Of a stretch of 64,000 bases of DNA, positions 45,479 to 53,159 are shown in pieces. The notes beneath the pieces were generated by a model that did no database searches, was not told the DNA's origin, and was given only the letters and a program-made list of their open reading frames with translations. The stretch's first letter is position 1. Each line of letters opens with the position of its first letter. The DNA is from Shinella sp. (GTDB lineage Bacteria > Pseudomonadota > Alphaproteobacteria > Rhizobiales > Rhizobiaceae): contig QFQX01000004.1 of the NCBI GenBank assembly GCA_003248775.1, positions 62,001-126,000 of the forward strand, in the 5' to 3' direction. The translations under genes and the position numbers were made by a program.

Positions 45479-46388
45479 CACCACCGTCGCAGTCGCTCCC
45501 GCCACAGAGAGGAAGAGTTCACCGCTCGCAGATCTCTGGCATCAGTTCCGCGCCCATCCCGGCGGGGTCGCCGGCCTTGTGGTCTTCGGCTTCATCGTCA
45601 TGGCGGTCTATCTCGGCCCGTTCATCCACACGATCGATCCGAACAAGATCGACATCAAGGCGAAGAACCAGGGGCCGTCCTTCGCCCACCCCTTCGGCAC
45701 CGACAATCTCGGCCATGACATGCTGGCCCAGGTTCTCGCCGGCGGGCAGATCTCGCTCGCCGTCGGCATCACCGCCATGCTGCTGTCGCTGCTGCTCGGA
45801 ACTCTGGTCGGGGTACTCGCAGGCTACATGAAGCGGATCGACGGGCCGCTGATGCGCCTGACAGACCTCTTTCTCGCGCTGCCGCTCCTACCCCTACTGC
45901 TCGTCATCATCATGCTCTTTAGAGATACGCTGAGGGCAGCCTTCGGGCCGGAGACCGGGATCTTCATCCTGATCGTCTTCGTCATCGGCATCACGAGCTG
46001 GATGCACACCGCCCGCATCGTGCGCGGCGACGTATTGGCGGTCAAAAGCCAGGAATTCATCCTCGCCGCCAAATCGAGCGGCATGCATGAATACCGGGTG
46101 ATCCTCAAGCACATCCTGCCCAATGTCATGAGCTCGATCATGGTCTCGGCGACGCTCGGCATCGCCTCGGCCATCATCACGGAATCCGCGCTTTCCTTCC
46201 TCGGCCTCGGCTTCCCTTCGGACTTCCCGACCTGGGGACGCCTGCTCTACGACGGCGCCAACTTCCTGCAGATCAACCCGTCCCGTGTGCTCTGGCCGGG
46301 GCTGGCGATCTCGCTCACCGTCTTGAGCATCAATTATATCGGCGACGCCATCCGCGACGCACTCGATCCGAGAATGCTGAAACGGTAA
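45471..46388 (+). CDS. Peptide-type ABC transporter permease (DppC-like)
   Basis: The 305-residue permease has the N-terminal OppC-type segment ('HPGGVAGLVVFGFIVMAVYLGPF') and the loop 'EFILAAKSSGMHEYRVILKHILPNVMSSI'. The ATG at 45471 lies inside the end of the DppB-like gene. It is the last plus-strand gene of the locus; a GC hairpin (46418-46433) follows 30 bp later. Confidence 0.91.
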   Translation: MTDTTVAVAPATERKSSPLADLWHQFRAHPGGVAGLVVFGFIVMAVYLGPFIHTIDPNKIDIKAKNQGPSFAHPFGTDNLGHDMLAQVLAGGQISLAVGITAMLLSLLLGTLVGVLAGYMKRIDGPLMRLTDLFLALPLLPLLLVIIMLFRDTLRAAFGPETGIFILIVFVIGITSWMHTARIVRGDVLAVKSQEFILAAKSSGMHEYRVILKHILPNVMSSIMVSATLGIASAIITESALSFLGLGFPSDFPTWGRLLYDGANFLQINPSRVLWPGLAISLTVLSINYIGDAIRDALDPRMLKR

Positions 46389-46417
46389 GAAGTGGAAAGC
46401 CAATCAGACAACGAAAA

Positions 46418-46433
46418 GGGCGCCTCGGCGCCC
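46418..46433 (+). terminator. Hairpin after the DppC-like gene
   Basis: A 7-bp GC-rich stem (gggcgcc/ggcgccc) with a 2-base loop lies 30 bp after the stop codon, without a good T run. Confidence 0.4.
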
Positions 46434-46467
46434 GTCCTTCGATAACAGTCCCCACCGTCTCTTTCGA

Positions 46468-46553
46468 CGTCATCCTCGGTCCTGTACCGAGGATCTACCC
46501 ACGCCAATAAAATCAACGATCAGTAGATGCTCGGGACAAGCCCGAGCATGACG
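46468..46553. repeat. Inverted pair of hairpin repeats
   Basis: Unit 1 (46468-46497; cgtcatcctcgg...ccgaggatcta) and unit 2 (46524-46553; tagatgctcggg...cccgagcatgacg) are each self-complementary and are inverted copies of each other. They resemble a family of dispersed hairpins common in alphaproteobacterial intergenic DNA. Confidence 0.75.
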
Positions 46554-46667
46554 GCGGAGAGGCTCTCCATCTTCGTAAGATGTCCGAAGGCGTTTCAGCG
46601 TCCTTTCTCTTGGAACGGTCAAGGCGAAAAAACGGCACCATCCACACCTCGCCGCAGTCGCTGGATG

Positions 46668-47018
46668 TCAATGATACTTGGCCTGCTCCGCATTCAGAAT
46701 GCTGTCGGCATCCAGCGAGGAAATCGGCAGATCGGTATTGTCGGGAATATCGCCGGAAAGCTGCAGCGCAAGGTAACGCCCGCAGCACACACGCAGGAAC
46801 GAAGTGAAGTTGCCGAGATCATGCCCGGCGTCGATCGATTCATTGTAAAGCTTGGCGATGAGCTGGATCACCGTCATGCGGTCACGCCGGCCGATCTCCT
46901 CCAGCGTCATCCAGAAGAAGTTTTCCAACCGAACGCTGGTGACCATGCCGTCGATGCGCATCGACTTGGTATGGCTTTCCCAGAGTTGGGGATCCGCCTG
47001 AATGAAGAGCTTGCACAT
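46668..47018 (-). CDS. Ribbon-helix-helix domain protein
   Basis: The 116-residue protein has a central ribbon-helix-helix region ('DGMVTSVRLENFFWMTLEEIGRRDRMTVIQLIAKLYNES'), as in the alphaproteobacterial RHH_4 family, followed by 'NFTSFLRVCCGRYLALQL'. RHH proteins usually bind DNA as dimers; targets are unknown. No toxin gene is adjacent, so an antitoxin role is not supported. It is monocistronic, with a hairpin repeat just upstream of the start. Confidence 0.83.
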   Translation of the reverse strand: MCKLFIQADPQLWESHTKSMRIDGMVTSVRLENFFWMTLEEIGRRDRMTVIQLIAKLYNESIDAGHDLGNFTSFLRVCCGRYLALQLSGDIPDNTDLPISSLDADSILNAEQAKYH

Positions 47019-47062
47019 GTTTCCTCCCGATGTGCCATGTCCTCCGACAACCCGAACCTAGC

Positions 47063-47101
47063 GCATAGGCCCGAAAAGCGGAATCGATTTTCGGGCCTAT
47101 G
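47063..47101. repeat. Large inverted repeat between the RHH and PfpI genes
   Basis: Arms of 14 bases (cataggcccgaaaa and its complement) enclose ten bases. It can serve as a terminator for the PfpI-family gene on the minus strand. The core gcccgaaaa...ttttcgggc is a common rhizobial intergenic hairpin. Confidence 0.75.
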
Positions 47102-47172
47102 CGTCAATCAACAGGCCGGCTCGAAACGGCGGGCACTTGCAGCCCTCGCCGCCTCGTTCGTCCGAACCGATA

Positions 47173-47739
47173 TCAGGCGGCGAGAACCGCGATGAACTGC
47201 GAAAGCCATGCCGGATGCGCCGGCCAGGCGGGCGCCGTCACCAGCTTGCCGTCGGTCACGGCGGCATCGATGGCGATCTCCGCATATTTGCCGCCGGCAA
47301 GTTCGACTTCGGGACGGCAGGCGGGATAGGCCGAGCAGGTGCGACCGGACAGAACGCCGGCGGCGGCCAGGATCTGCGCGCCGTGGCAAACGGCGGCAAC
47401 CGGCTTGTCGGCATCGAAGAAGTGCTTCACGGCGGCGATGACGTCGGGATTGAGACGCAGATATTCCGGCGCGCGACCGCCCGGGATCACCAGCGCATCG
47501 TAATCGGCAGCCTTGATATCGGCGAAGGTGGCGTTGAGCGCGAAATTGTGACCGCGCTTTTCGCTATAGGTCTGGTCGCCCTCGAAATCGTGAATGGCGG
47601 TGGCGATCGACTGGCCGGCCTTCTTGCCGGGGCAGGCAGCATGAACCGTGTGCCCGACGGCAAGCAGCGTCTGGAACGGCACCATGGTTTCATAATCCTC
47701 GGCGAAATCACCGACGATCATCAGGATCTTCTTCGACAT
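47173..47739 (-). CDS. DJ-1/PfpI family protein
   Basis: This 188-residue protein of the class I glutamine amidotransferase-like fold has the nucleophile Cys in 'AAVCHGAQILAAAGVL' and the family Glu near the N-terminus ('FAEDYETMVPFQTL'). Related proteins act as chaperones, deglycases or proteases in stress responses. The ATG at 47739 has 'gggagg' upstream. It is a single gene and its physiological role is not shown by the context. Confidence 0.9.
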   Translation of the reverse strand: MSKKILMIVGDFAEDYETMVPFQTLLAVGHTVHAACPGKKAGQSIATAIHDFEGDQTYSEKRGHNFALNATFADIKAADYDALVIPGGRAPEYLRLNPDVIAAVKHFFDADKPVAAVCHGAQILAAAGVLSGRTCSAYPACRPEVELAGGKYAEIAIDAAVTDGKLVTAPAWPAHPAWLSQFIAVLAA

Positions 47740-48021
47740 GTCATCCTCCCTTTCAGATATGTCGGGTGGACGCTAACAAAGATCGGAAACCGGCGGGTAT
47801 TATCACAATACTACAGAAGCGGATTTTGACGCCGGCCTTCGCCGCAGGACAAGAATGCCGAAATAACAAGCATCAATTAGAATGCATACAAACTGAGCAA
47901 AAACACTCGATTGCCGCTCTCGTTTGCTCAATGCGCAGTCTCCATTTTTGGTCACCACGACGAACGCCCCCGAAACTGCCGGGAAATCCGATCTGGCACG
48001 GAACATGCAAAGAGAAACGGG
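47740..48021. other. Gene-free upstream region of PfpI and the NMT1 transporter
   Basis: About 280 bp of comparatively AT-rich sequence lies between the divergent PfpI gene and the riboswitch-like element at 48022. It must hold the promoter for the 48.2-50.8 kb operon. I see no other gene or clear operator. Confidence 0.5.
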
Positions 48022-48063
48022 CGAGTAGAAGCGGTCAGGGCCCGATGCCTGGGACATTGCTCG
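48022..48063 (+). ncRNA. Candidate NMT1-motif (xanthine-I) riboswitch A
   Basis: A 42-nt structured element lies 134 nt upstream of the NMT1-like binding-protein gene. P1 pairs 48022-48027 (CGAGUA) with 48058-48063 (UGCUCG); P2 is short (CAGG/CCUG). The internal-loop sequences GUAGAAGCGGUCA and GGGACAUUGCUC recur, apart from one base in each, in the second element at 50837. The outermost P1 pair is C-G here and G-C there, a compensatory change that supports the fold. The NMT1 motif is known from literature to sense xanthine/urate upstream of NMT1-type transporters. Assignment rests on memory of the motif plus gene context. Confidence 0.65.
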
Positions 48064-48196
48064 AGTGAGAGACCTTTTGCTTTTCGCCGGAAAAATGCCG
48101 CTTCACATACCATCGCCCAATCCCAACGAACCATAGAGCCCCCTGGCGTCGCAAGGCGCAGGGTCGAGGCCCGTGAGCACAGGAGAATAATCAGGA

Positions 48197-49192
48197 ATGA
48201 CCAAAGCCCGCTTTGCCAAACGTTTTTACGTCTCGCTTTTCGCAACGCTGCTTGCCGGCTCCGCTTCGGCTGCCGACACCGTGGTCTTCCAGCTCGACTG
48301 GCTGCCGGGCGGCGACAAGGCGCCGATCTACGTCTGCATCGACAAGGGCTTCTGTGCCGAGGAAGGCATCGAGATCAAGGTCGAGCCGGGCCGTGGCTCC
48401 ACCGAAGCGATCACCCGTCTGGCCGCCGGCACCTCCGACGTCGGTTCCGCGGACATCGGCGCGCTCATGGCCGCCCAGGTTACTGAAAAGGTTGCAGTCA
48501 CCGGTATCATGTCGATCTTCAACAAGGGACCGCACGCCTTCTTCGCGCTGAAGGACAGCGGCATCTCCAAGATCGAGGACGTCAAGGGCAAGAAGGTCGC
48601 CACTTCGCCCTTCACATCCTCGAATGTCTTCCTGCCGCTCGTCCTTGCCGACAAGGGCCTTGCAGAATCCGACATCACCCTGACCAAGGCCGATCCCGGC
48701 GCGCTCGGCCCGATGCTGATGACCGGCGCGACCGACGTCATCATCGCATGGATGACCAACGTCTCGATCTTCAACGGTCAGGCTGCACAGGCCGGCAAGG
48801 AACTGGAGATCATGCCGTGGTACGCCGCCGGCCTCGATCTCTATTCCGCCTCGCTGCTGGCCTCCGACAAGTTCATCGCCGAGCGTCCGGATGTCGCCAA
48901 GCGTTTCATCAAGGCCTTCAAGAAGTCGATGGAATACGTGAAGGCCAATCCGGACGAATCCGCCGTTTCGGTCAACAAGATCGTGCCTGAACTGCCTGTC
49001 GACGTAGTCAAGGGCGCGATCAAGGACACCATGGTCCTCGAATTCAACGAAGTCACTGACAAGGACGGCCTCGGCGTCTTCGAAACCGCGCGCCTTGCCG
49101 AAACCTGGAAGCGCGTCGCCGCCTCCCAGAAGCTCGATCCGTCAGCGCTTGACCCGGAAAAGAGCGTCAATCGCAGCTTCCTCGCCGAGTAA
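48197..49192 (+). CDS. NMT1/THI5-like ABC transporter binding protein (candidate purine uptake)
   Basis: The 331-residue periplasmic protein of the NMT1/SsuA class has a signal peptide (about residues 1-24, ends ASA-AD). It opens with 'VVFQLDWLPGGDKAPIYVCIDKGFCAEEGIEIKVEPGRGSTEAITRLAAGTSDVG', the usual NMT1 family start. Relatives bind pyrimidine thiamine precursors, sulphonates or, where linked to the NMT1-motif RNA, probably purines. A riboswitch-like RNA precedes it and a 2-oxoglutarate dioxygenase with the same RNA follows the operon, so xanthine or urate is my favoured ligand. The ATPase gene starts 9 bp after the stop. Confidence 0.88.
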   Translation: MTKARFAKRFYVSLFATLLAGSASAADTVVFQLDWLPGGDKAPIYVCIDKGFCAEEGIEIKVEPGRGSTEAITRLAAGTSDVGSADIGALMAAQVTEKVAVTGIMSIFNKGPHAFFALKDSGISKIEDVKGKKVATSPFTSSNVFLPLVLADKGLAESDITLTKADPGALGPMLMTGATDVIIAWMTNVSIFNGQAAQAGKELEIMPWYAAGLDLYSASLLASDKFIAERPDVAKRFIKAFKKSMEYVKANPDESAVSVNKIVPELPVDVVKGAIKDTMVLEFNEVTDKDGLGVFETARLAETWKRVAASQKLDPSALDPEKSVNRSFLAE

Positions 49193-49201
49193 GCATCCCG
49201 G

Positions 49202-49984
49202 ATGGCAAGCTCCATTTCTCCCCCCGCATTGTCGTTCAAAGGCATGGGGCAGGTCTACCAGACCTCCTCAGGCCCGCTTGAGGCACTGCGGGCGGTGACT
49301 TTCGACGTGAGCCGCCACCAGTTCGTGGCCGTTCTCGGCCCCTCGGGCTGCGGCAAATCCACCCTGCTGCGCTCGATCGCCGGCCTGCTGCCGCCGACTT
49401 CCGGCTCGGTCGACGTGTTCGGTCATCCCGTCACCGAACCGCGTGACGATGTCGGCATCGTCTTCCAGAAGCCGACGCTCCTGCCCTGGGCATCCATCGA
49501 GGACAATGTCGTCTTCCCGATCAGGCACAAGACCGGGCGCGTTTCGGCGGAAGATCGCGTTCGCGCTCGCGAACTGTTGGCCAAGGTCGGCCTGGCCGGC
49601 TTCGAGAAGCGCCTTCCGTCGGAACTTTCCGGCGGCATGCAGCAGCGTGTCGGCATTGCTCGCGCCCTGCACCTCAACCCCGATATCCTGCTGATGGACG
49701 AGCCCTTCTCCGCGCTCGATGCCCTGACCCGCGAGGAAATGGGTTTTGAGCTCCTCCGCATCTGGGAATCCCAGCCCAAGACCGTTCTTTTCATCACCCA
49801 CTCGATCAGCGAGGCCGTGCTTCTCGCAGACCGGGTTCTGGTGATGAGCGGCCGGCCCGGCACGGTTGCGGAAGACCTCGCCATAGACATCCCGCGTCCG
49901 CGCGGCGTCGAGACCACGGGGTCGAAGGCGATGCAGGATTACTCGGGCTATCTGCGTAATCTCCTTTTGAAGCGGGAGGCCTGA
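49202..49984 (+). CDS. ABC transporter ATP-binding protein (SsuB/TauB/ThiZ-like)
   Basis: This 260-residue ATPase has Walker A at 46-53 (GPSGCGKS), a Q loop in 'VFQKPTLLPWASIEDNV', the signature 'LSGGMQQRVGIARAL' and Walker B 'ILLMDEPFSALD'. This is the nitrate/sulphonate/taurine-type importer subfamily that pairs with NMT1-like binding proteins. It is the second gene of the three-gene transporter operon, with 9-bp and 2-bp gaps to its neighbours. Confidence 0.92.
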   Translation: MASSISPPALSFKGMGQVYQTSSGPLEALRAVTFDVSRHQFVAVLGPSGCGKSTLLRSIAGLLPPTSGSVDVFGHPVTEPRDDVGIVFQKPTLLPWASIEDNVVFPIRHKTGRVSAEDRVRARELLAKVGLAGFEKRLPSELSGGMQQRVGIARALHLNPDILLMDEPFSALDALTREEMGFELLRIWESQPKTVLFITHSISEAVLLADRVLVMSGRPGTVAEDLAIDIPRPRGVETTGSKAMQDYSGYLRNLLLKREA

Positions 49985-49986
49985 CC

Positions 49987-50775
49987 GTGAACAACCAGAC
50001 CGCTTTCCGCCGATTTCTGGACGTGCCGGGCGTATTGCCGGCCGGAACCTTCCTGCTGATCCTGATCATCTGGGAAGCCTCCACCTGCGTTTTCGCCATC
50101 CCGTCCTTCATCCTGCCCGCCCCTTCGCGCATCGTGCTGGAGGGCTTCGGCGACATCGAGGTCAAGCGCTGGATCGAACATGTCTGGGCAACCCTGCGCG
50201 TCGCGCTGATCGGCTATTTCCTGTCGATCGCCATAGCGCTTCCCATCGCCGTCATGCTCACCCGCTCGAAGATGCTGTCGGACGCGCTCTATCCGATCCT
50301 CGTGGTGGTCCAATCCACTCCGATCGTCGCCGTTGCGCCGATCATCATCGTGGTTCTGGGCTCGGGCGATGCCCCGCGCATCGTCATCACCTGCCTCATC
50401 ACCTTCTTCCCGCTGGTCGTTTCGACGGCCACCGGCCTGATGGCGACGCCACCCGAACTGATCGAGCTTTCGAAGAGCCTCAAGGCGCCGACCCACCGGG
50501 AAATCACCCAGATCAGGCTGCCCTATGCGATCCCCTACATCTTCTCGGCACTGAAGATTTCGGTGACCCTCGCCGTGATCGGTGCGGTGGTTGCCGAGTT
50601 CGTCGCGGCCGAAAAGGGGATCGGCTACTTCATCCAGTTCTCGACGTCCTTCTTCAAGCTGCCTCAGGCCTGGGCGGGTCTTTCGGTGCTGGTGCTGATG
50701 TCGCTCATCCTGTTCCAGCTCGTTTCGCTGGTGCAGCGCGTCTTCTTCCCCTGGAGCATTCCCAAGGGGCAGTAA
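49987..50775 (+). CDS. ABC transporter permease (SsuC/TauC/ThiX-like)
   Basis: The 262-residue permease has about six membrane segments and the loop 'LIELSKSLKAPTHREITQIRLPYAIPYIFSALK'. The GTG start at 49987 comes 2 bp after the ATPase stop. It completes the NMT1-type importer. The next gene is separated by 168 bp that contains a second structured RNA. Confidence 0.91.
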   Translation: MNNQTAFRRFLDVPGVLPAGTFLLILIIWEASTCVFAIPSFILPAPSRIVLEGFGDIEVKRWIEHVWATLRVALIGYFLSIAIALPIAVMLTRSKMLSDALYPILVVVQSTPIVAVAPIIIVVLGSGDAPRIVITCLITFFPLVVSTATGLMATPPELIELSKSLKAPTHREITQIRLPYAIPYIFSALKISVTLAVIGAVVAEFVAAEKGIGYFIQFSTSFFKLPQAWAGLSVLVLMSLILFQLVSLVQRVFFPWSIPKGQ

Positions 50776-50836
50776 GCAGCCGGTCAATGCCGGCCATGAA
50801 ATTCCGTCCCCGGCCGCTCGGCCGGAGGCGGAGGCA

Positions 50837-50893
50837 GGAGTAGAAGCAGTCAAGCGCCCTCAGGGAATTCTGCGGGCGCCGGGTCATTGCTCC
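50837..50893 (+). ncRNA. Candidate NMT1-motif (xanthine-I) riboswitch B
   Basis: A 57-nt element lies 50 nt upstream of the dioxygenase start. P1 pairs 50837-50842 (GGAGUA) with 50888-50893 (UGCUCC). P2 pairs 50854-50859 (GCGCCC) with 50874-50879 (GGGCGC) and is longer and unrelated in sequence to P2 of element A, while the intervening loops (GUAGAAGCAGUCA and GGGUCAUUGCUC) are nearly identical. A hairpin (50904-50920, cgccgga/tccggcg) between aptamer and ribosome site may be the expression platform. The palindrome ggcgcc at 50902 could also compete for P2. Confidence 0.65.
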
Positions 50894-50943
50894 TTTTGGA
50901 AGGCGCCGGACGGTCCGGCGTCGAAACCTCTATGGAGACTGAA

Positions 50944-51939
50944 ATGAGTGCTAATTCCTATGGCCTTGCAGAACTGAACAAGGAAACCACCGTCGGCGGC
51001 GAAGGTCTCGAGGCCGAGCGCGAAATCCGCCAGATCGACATGAGCGATTTCGAGAACCGCAAGGCCGAGATCGCCGACCAGCTCTGGGAAGCCGCAACCA
51101 CGGTCGGCTTCTTCCAGCTCGTCAACCACGGCATCCCGCAGGAACAGATCGACGAGGCCTTCGAATACGAAGCCCGCTTCTTCGACCTGCCGGCCGAGGT
51201 AAAGGGCAAGTATCCGCTGCTCAAGGGCACCAATTCCGGTTGGGAATACAAGGCGCAGGTACGCCCCTCCACCGGCACCGCCGACCAGAAGGAAAGCTAC
51301 CAGATCACCCTTCCCCGCATGAGCGTGCTGTGGCCGAGCGAGGAGGAACTGCCGGATTTCAAGGAAAAGATGCTGGCCTTCGAGCGCATCAACTGGGAAC
51401 TCGGCATGAAGGTTCTTTCCTGCTTCGCGCTGAAGCTCGGCTTCCCGGAAGATTTCTTCACCACGCTGCATGAACCCTCGTCGAAGGAATACCAGAGCAC
51501 GCTGCGGCTGCTGCATTACCTGCCGCTCGTCGATCCGAAGCCGGAAGACTACAAGGCATGGCGCGCCGGTGCCCACACCGACTACGATTGCCTGACGCTG
51601 CTTCACCAGCGCCCCGGTCAGGGCGGCCTGCAGGTATGCCCCGGCCATGAATACGAGAGCCAGACCTGGACCTCGATCCCGCCGCTTCCGGGCGTCGTCA
51701 CCTGCAACATCGGCGACATGCTGATGCGCTGGAGCGACGACAAGCTGAAGTCGACGCTCCACCGGGTTCGCATGCCGCGCCCGGACGAGCCGCACGGCCC
51801 GCGCTACTCGCTCGCCTTCTTCTGCCAGGCCAATTGCGACGCCGTGATCCAGGGTCCGGAAAAGAAGTACGAACCGATGACCGCGCACGACTACCTGCAG
51901 ATGCGCATCGCCGCCAACTTCGGCGGCAAGACCATGTGA
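50944..51939 (+). CDS. 2-oxoglutarate/Fe(II)-dependent dioxygenase (isopenicillin N synthase-like), candidate purine oxidase
   Basis: The 331-residue protein has the DIOX_N region (residues about 28-130; 'WEAATTVGFFQLVNHGIP') and a double-stranded beta-helix core. The iron triad is H211, D213 (AHTDYD) and H273 (STLHRV), and the 2-oxoglutarate-binding R-x-S is R287/S289 (RYS). The start ATG 50944 has 'ggag' six bases upstream, better than the earlier in-frame ATGs. Family members hydroxylate or oxidise small molecules. A riboswitch-like RNA of the presumed xanthine-sensing class directly upstream, and a matching transporter operon, suggest it acts on xanthine or a related purine. That substrate is inferred. 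Confidence 0.87.
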   Translation: MSANSYGLAELNKETTVGGEGLEAEREIRQIDMSDFENRKAEIADQLWEAATTVGFFQLVNHGIPQEQIDEAFEYEARFFDLPAEVKGKYPLLKGTNSGWEYKAQVRPSTGTADQKESYQITLPRMSVLWPSEEELPDFKEKMLAFERINWELGMKVLSCFALKLGFPEDFFTTLHEPSSKEYQSTLRLLHYLPLVDPKPEDYKAWRAGAHTDYDCLTLLHQRPGQGGLQVCPGHEYESQTWTSIPPLPGVVTCNIGDMLMRWSDDKLKSTLHRVRMPRPDEPHGPRYSLAFFCQANCDAVIQGPEKKYEPMTAHDYLQMRIAANFGGKTM

Positions 51940-51940
51940 C

Positions 51941-52027
51941 GGGTTTGGGGCATTCGATCTTTCTTCTACAGGAGAGGTCGAATGCCCCGTTCCCTTCTCC
52001 TTGTAAGGGGTGATTTGCCCCAAACCC
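51941..52027. repeat. Two overlapping, mutually exclusive 11-bp inverted repeats
   Basis: The outer repeat pairs 51941-51951 (gggtttggggc) with 52017-52027. The inner repeat pairs 51947-51957 (ggggcattcga) with 51978-51988. Both are perfect and share bases 51947-51951, so only one can form at a time. They begin directly after the dioxygenase stop codon. Confidence 0.7.
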
Positions 52028-52115
52028 GGACCTGACCGGGCTCGAGCCGCAAACCCTTGCCTCCCCGCCTTCTTCCGCCTAGCGTCCGTTCAGCCGATCA
52101 CAGGAAGAATTCCCC

Positions 52116-53111
52116 ATGCCCGCCCTCACCAATCTTCTCACCGACATCGACGGCGTTTCTGTCGGACACGCCACCGACCTTGCCCTCGGCTCCGGCGTCA
52201 CGGCCATCGTCTTCGATGAACCGGCCGTTGCCTCCGGCACTGTACTGGGCGGCGCTCCGGGCGGGCGGGAAACGGCCCTGCTCGATCCGTCGATGGTGGT
52301 GGAGGCGGTCGATGCGCTGGTGCTTTCCGGCGGTTCCGCTTTCGGTCTCGATGCCGCGGGCGGCGTGCAGGCAGGCCTGCGCTCCATCGGACGCGGCTTT
52401 CAGGTCGGCAACACCAGGGTGCCGATCGTGCCGCAGGCGATCCTCATGGACCTTTTGAACGGCGGTAACAAGGACTGGGGCCTGCAATCGCCCTACCGCG
52501 ACATGGGTTACGAAGCCTTCAAGGCCGCAGCGAAAGGCCCGTTCGGACTCGGAACGGTGGGTGCCGGCACGGGCGCGACGACGGCAACCTTCAAGGGCGG
52601 ACTCGGCTCCGCCAGCGCGGAAACATCGAGCGGCCACCGGATCGCGGCCATCGTCGCCGTCAATGCCATGGGTTCGGCCACCATCGGCACCGGCCCGCAT
52701 TTCTGGTCCGCCCCGTTCGAACAGGACAGCGAGTTCGGCGGCAACGGCATGCCGCAAGATTTCACCGCATCCGACATCGCTTTGAGGGCAAAGGGCGTCA
52801 ATCTCACCGCCACCACCATCGGCGCCGTCGTCACCGATGCCGTGCTCACCAAGGCGCAGGCCCATCGCCTGTCGATCATGGCGCATGACGGCCTTGCCCG
52901 GGCGGTCCTTCCCGCCCATCTTCCGGCCGATGGTGACACCATCTTTGCCGCAGCGACGAAGGCCAGGCCGCTCTCCGATCCCGCCAGTTTCATGGAGCTA
53001 TGCCATCTGGCGACCATCGTCATGGCCCGTGCCATCGCCCGCGGCGTCTACGAGGCAACCGCGCTTCCGGTGGAGAATGCCCAACCCGCATGGCGCGACC
53101 GCTTCGGCTGA
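52116..53111 (+). CDS. P1/S58-family peptidase (DmpA-like)
   Basis: This 331-residue self-processing N-terminal nucleophile hydrolase of the DmpA/NylC fold has early motifs 'DIDGVSVGHATD' and 'GTVLGGAPGGRETALLDPSMVVEAVDALVLSGGSAFGLDAAGGV'. The presumed autocleavage/nucleophile segment is 'NLTATTIGAVVTDA', where a Thr would become the N-terminal nucleophile. Relatives are D-aminopeptidases, beta-peptidases and nylon-oligomer hydrolases. It follows the dioxygenase by 176 bp; a functional link is not evident. Confidence 0.88.
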   Translation: MPALTNLLTDIDGVSVGHATDLALGSGVTAIVFDEPAVASGTVLGGAPGGRETALLDPSMVVEAVDALVLSGGSAFGLDAAGGVQAGLRSIGRGFQVGNTRVPIVPQAILMDLLNGGNKDWGLQSPYRDMGYEAFKAAAKGPFGLGTVGAGTGATTATFKGGLGSASAETSSGHRIAAIVAVNAMGSATIGTGPHFWSAPFEQDSEFGGNGMPQDFTASDIALRAKGVNLTATTIGAVVTDAVLTKAQAHRLSIMAHDGLARAVLPAHLPADGDTIFAAATKARPLSDPASFMELCHLATIVMARAIARGVYEATALPVENAQPAWRDRFG

Positions 53112-53159
53112 AGCATACCGGTCAGCTCTACGCGGTAATGGATGGAATGAATCAGGGCT

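Noticed and set aside
39307..46388. Split transporter locus as a mobile or horizontally acquired island
   Set aside because: Codon style matches the neighbours, and there is no integrase, tRNA or direct repeat at either end.
46668..47739. RHH gene and PfpI gene as a toxin-antitoxin or defence pair
   Set aside because: They are separated by a large terminator-like hairpin and neither product resembles a toxin or a defence effector.
47911..48486. Plus-strand ORF of 191 residues upstream of and overlapping the NMT1 binding protein
   Set aside because: It overlaps the riboswitch-like RNA and the signal-peptide region of the real gene in another frame and has no ribosome site.
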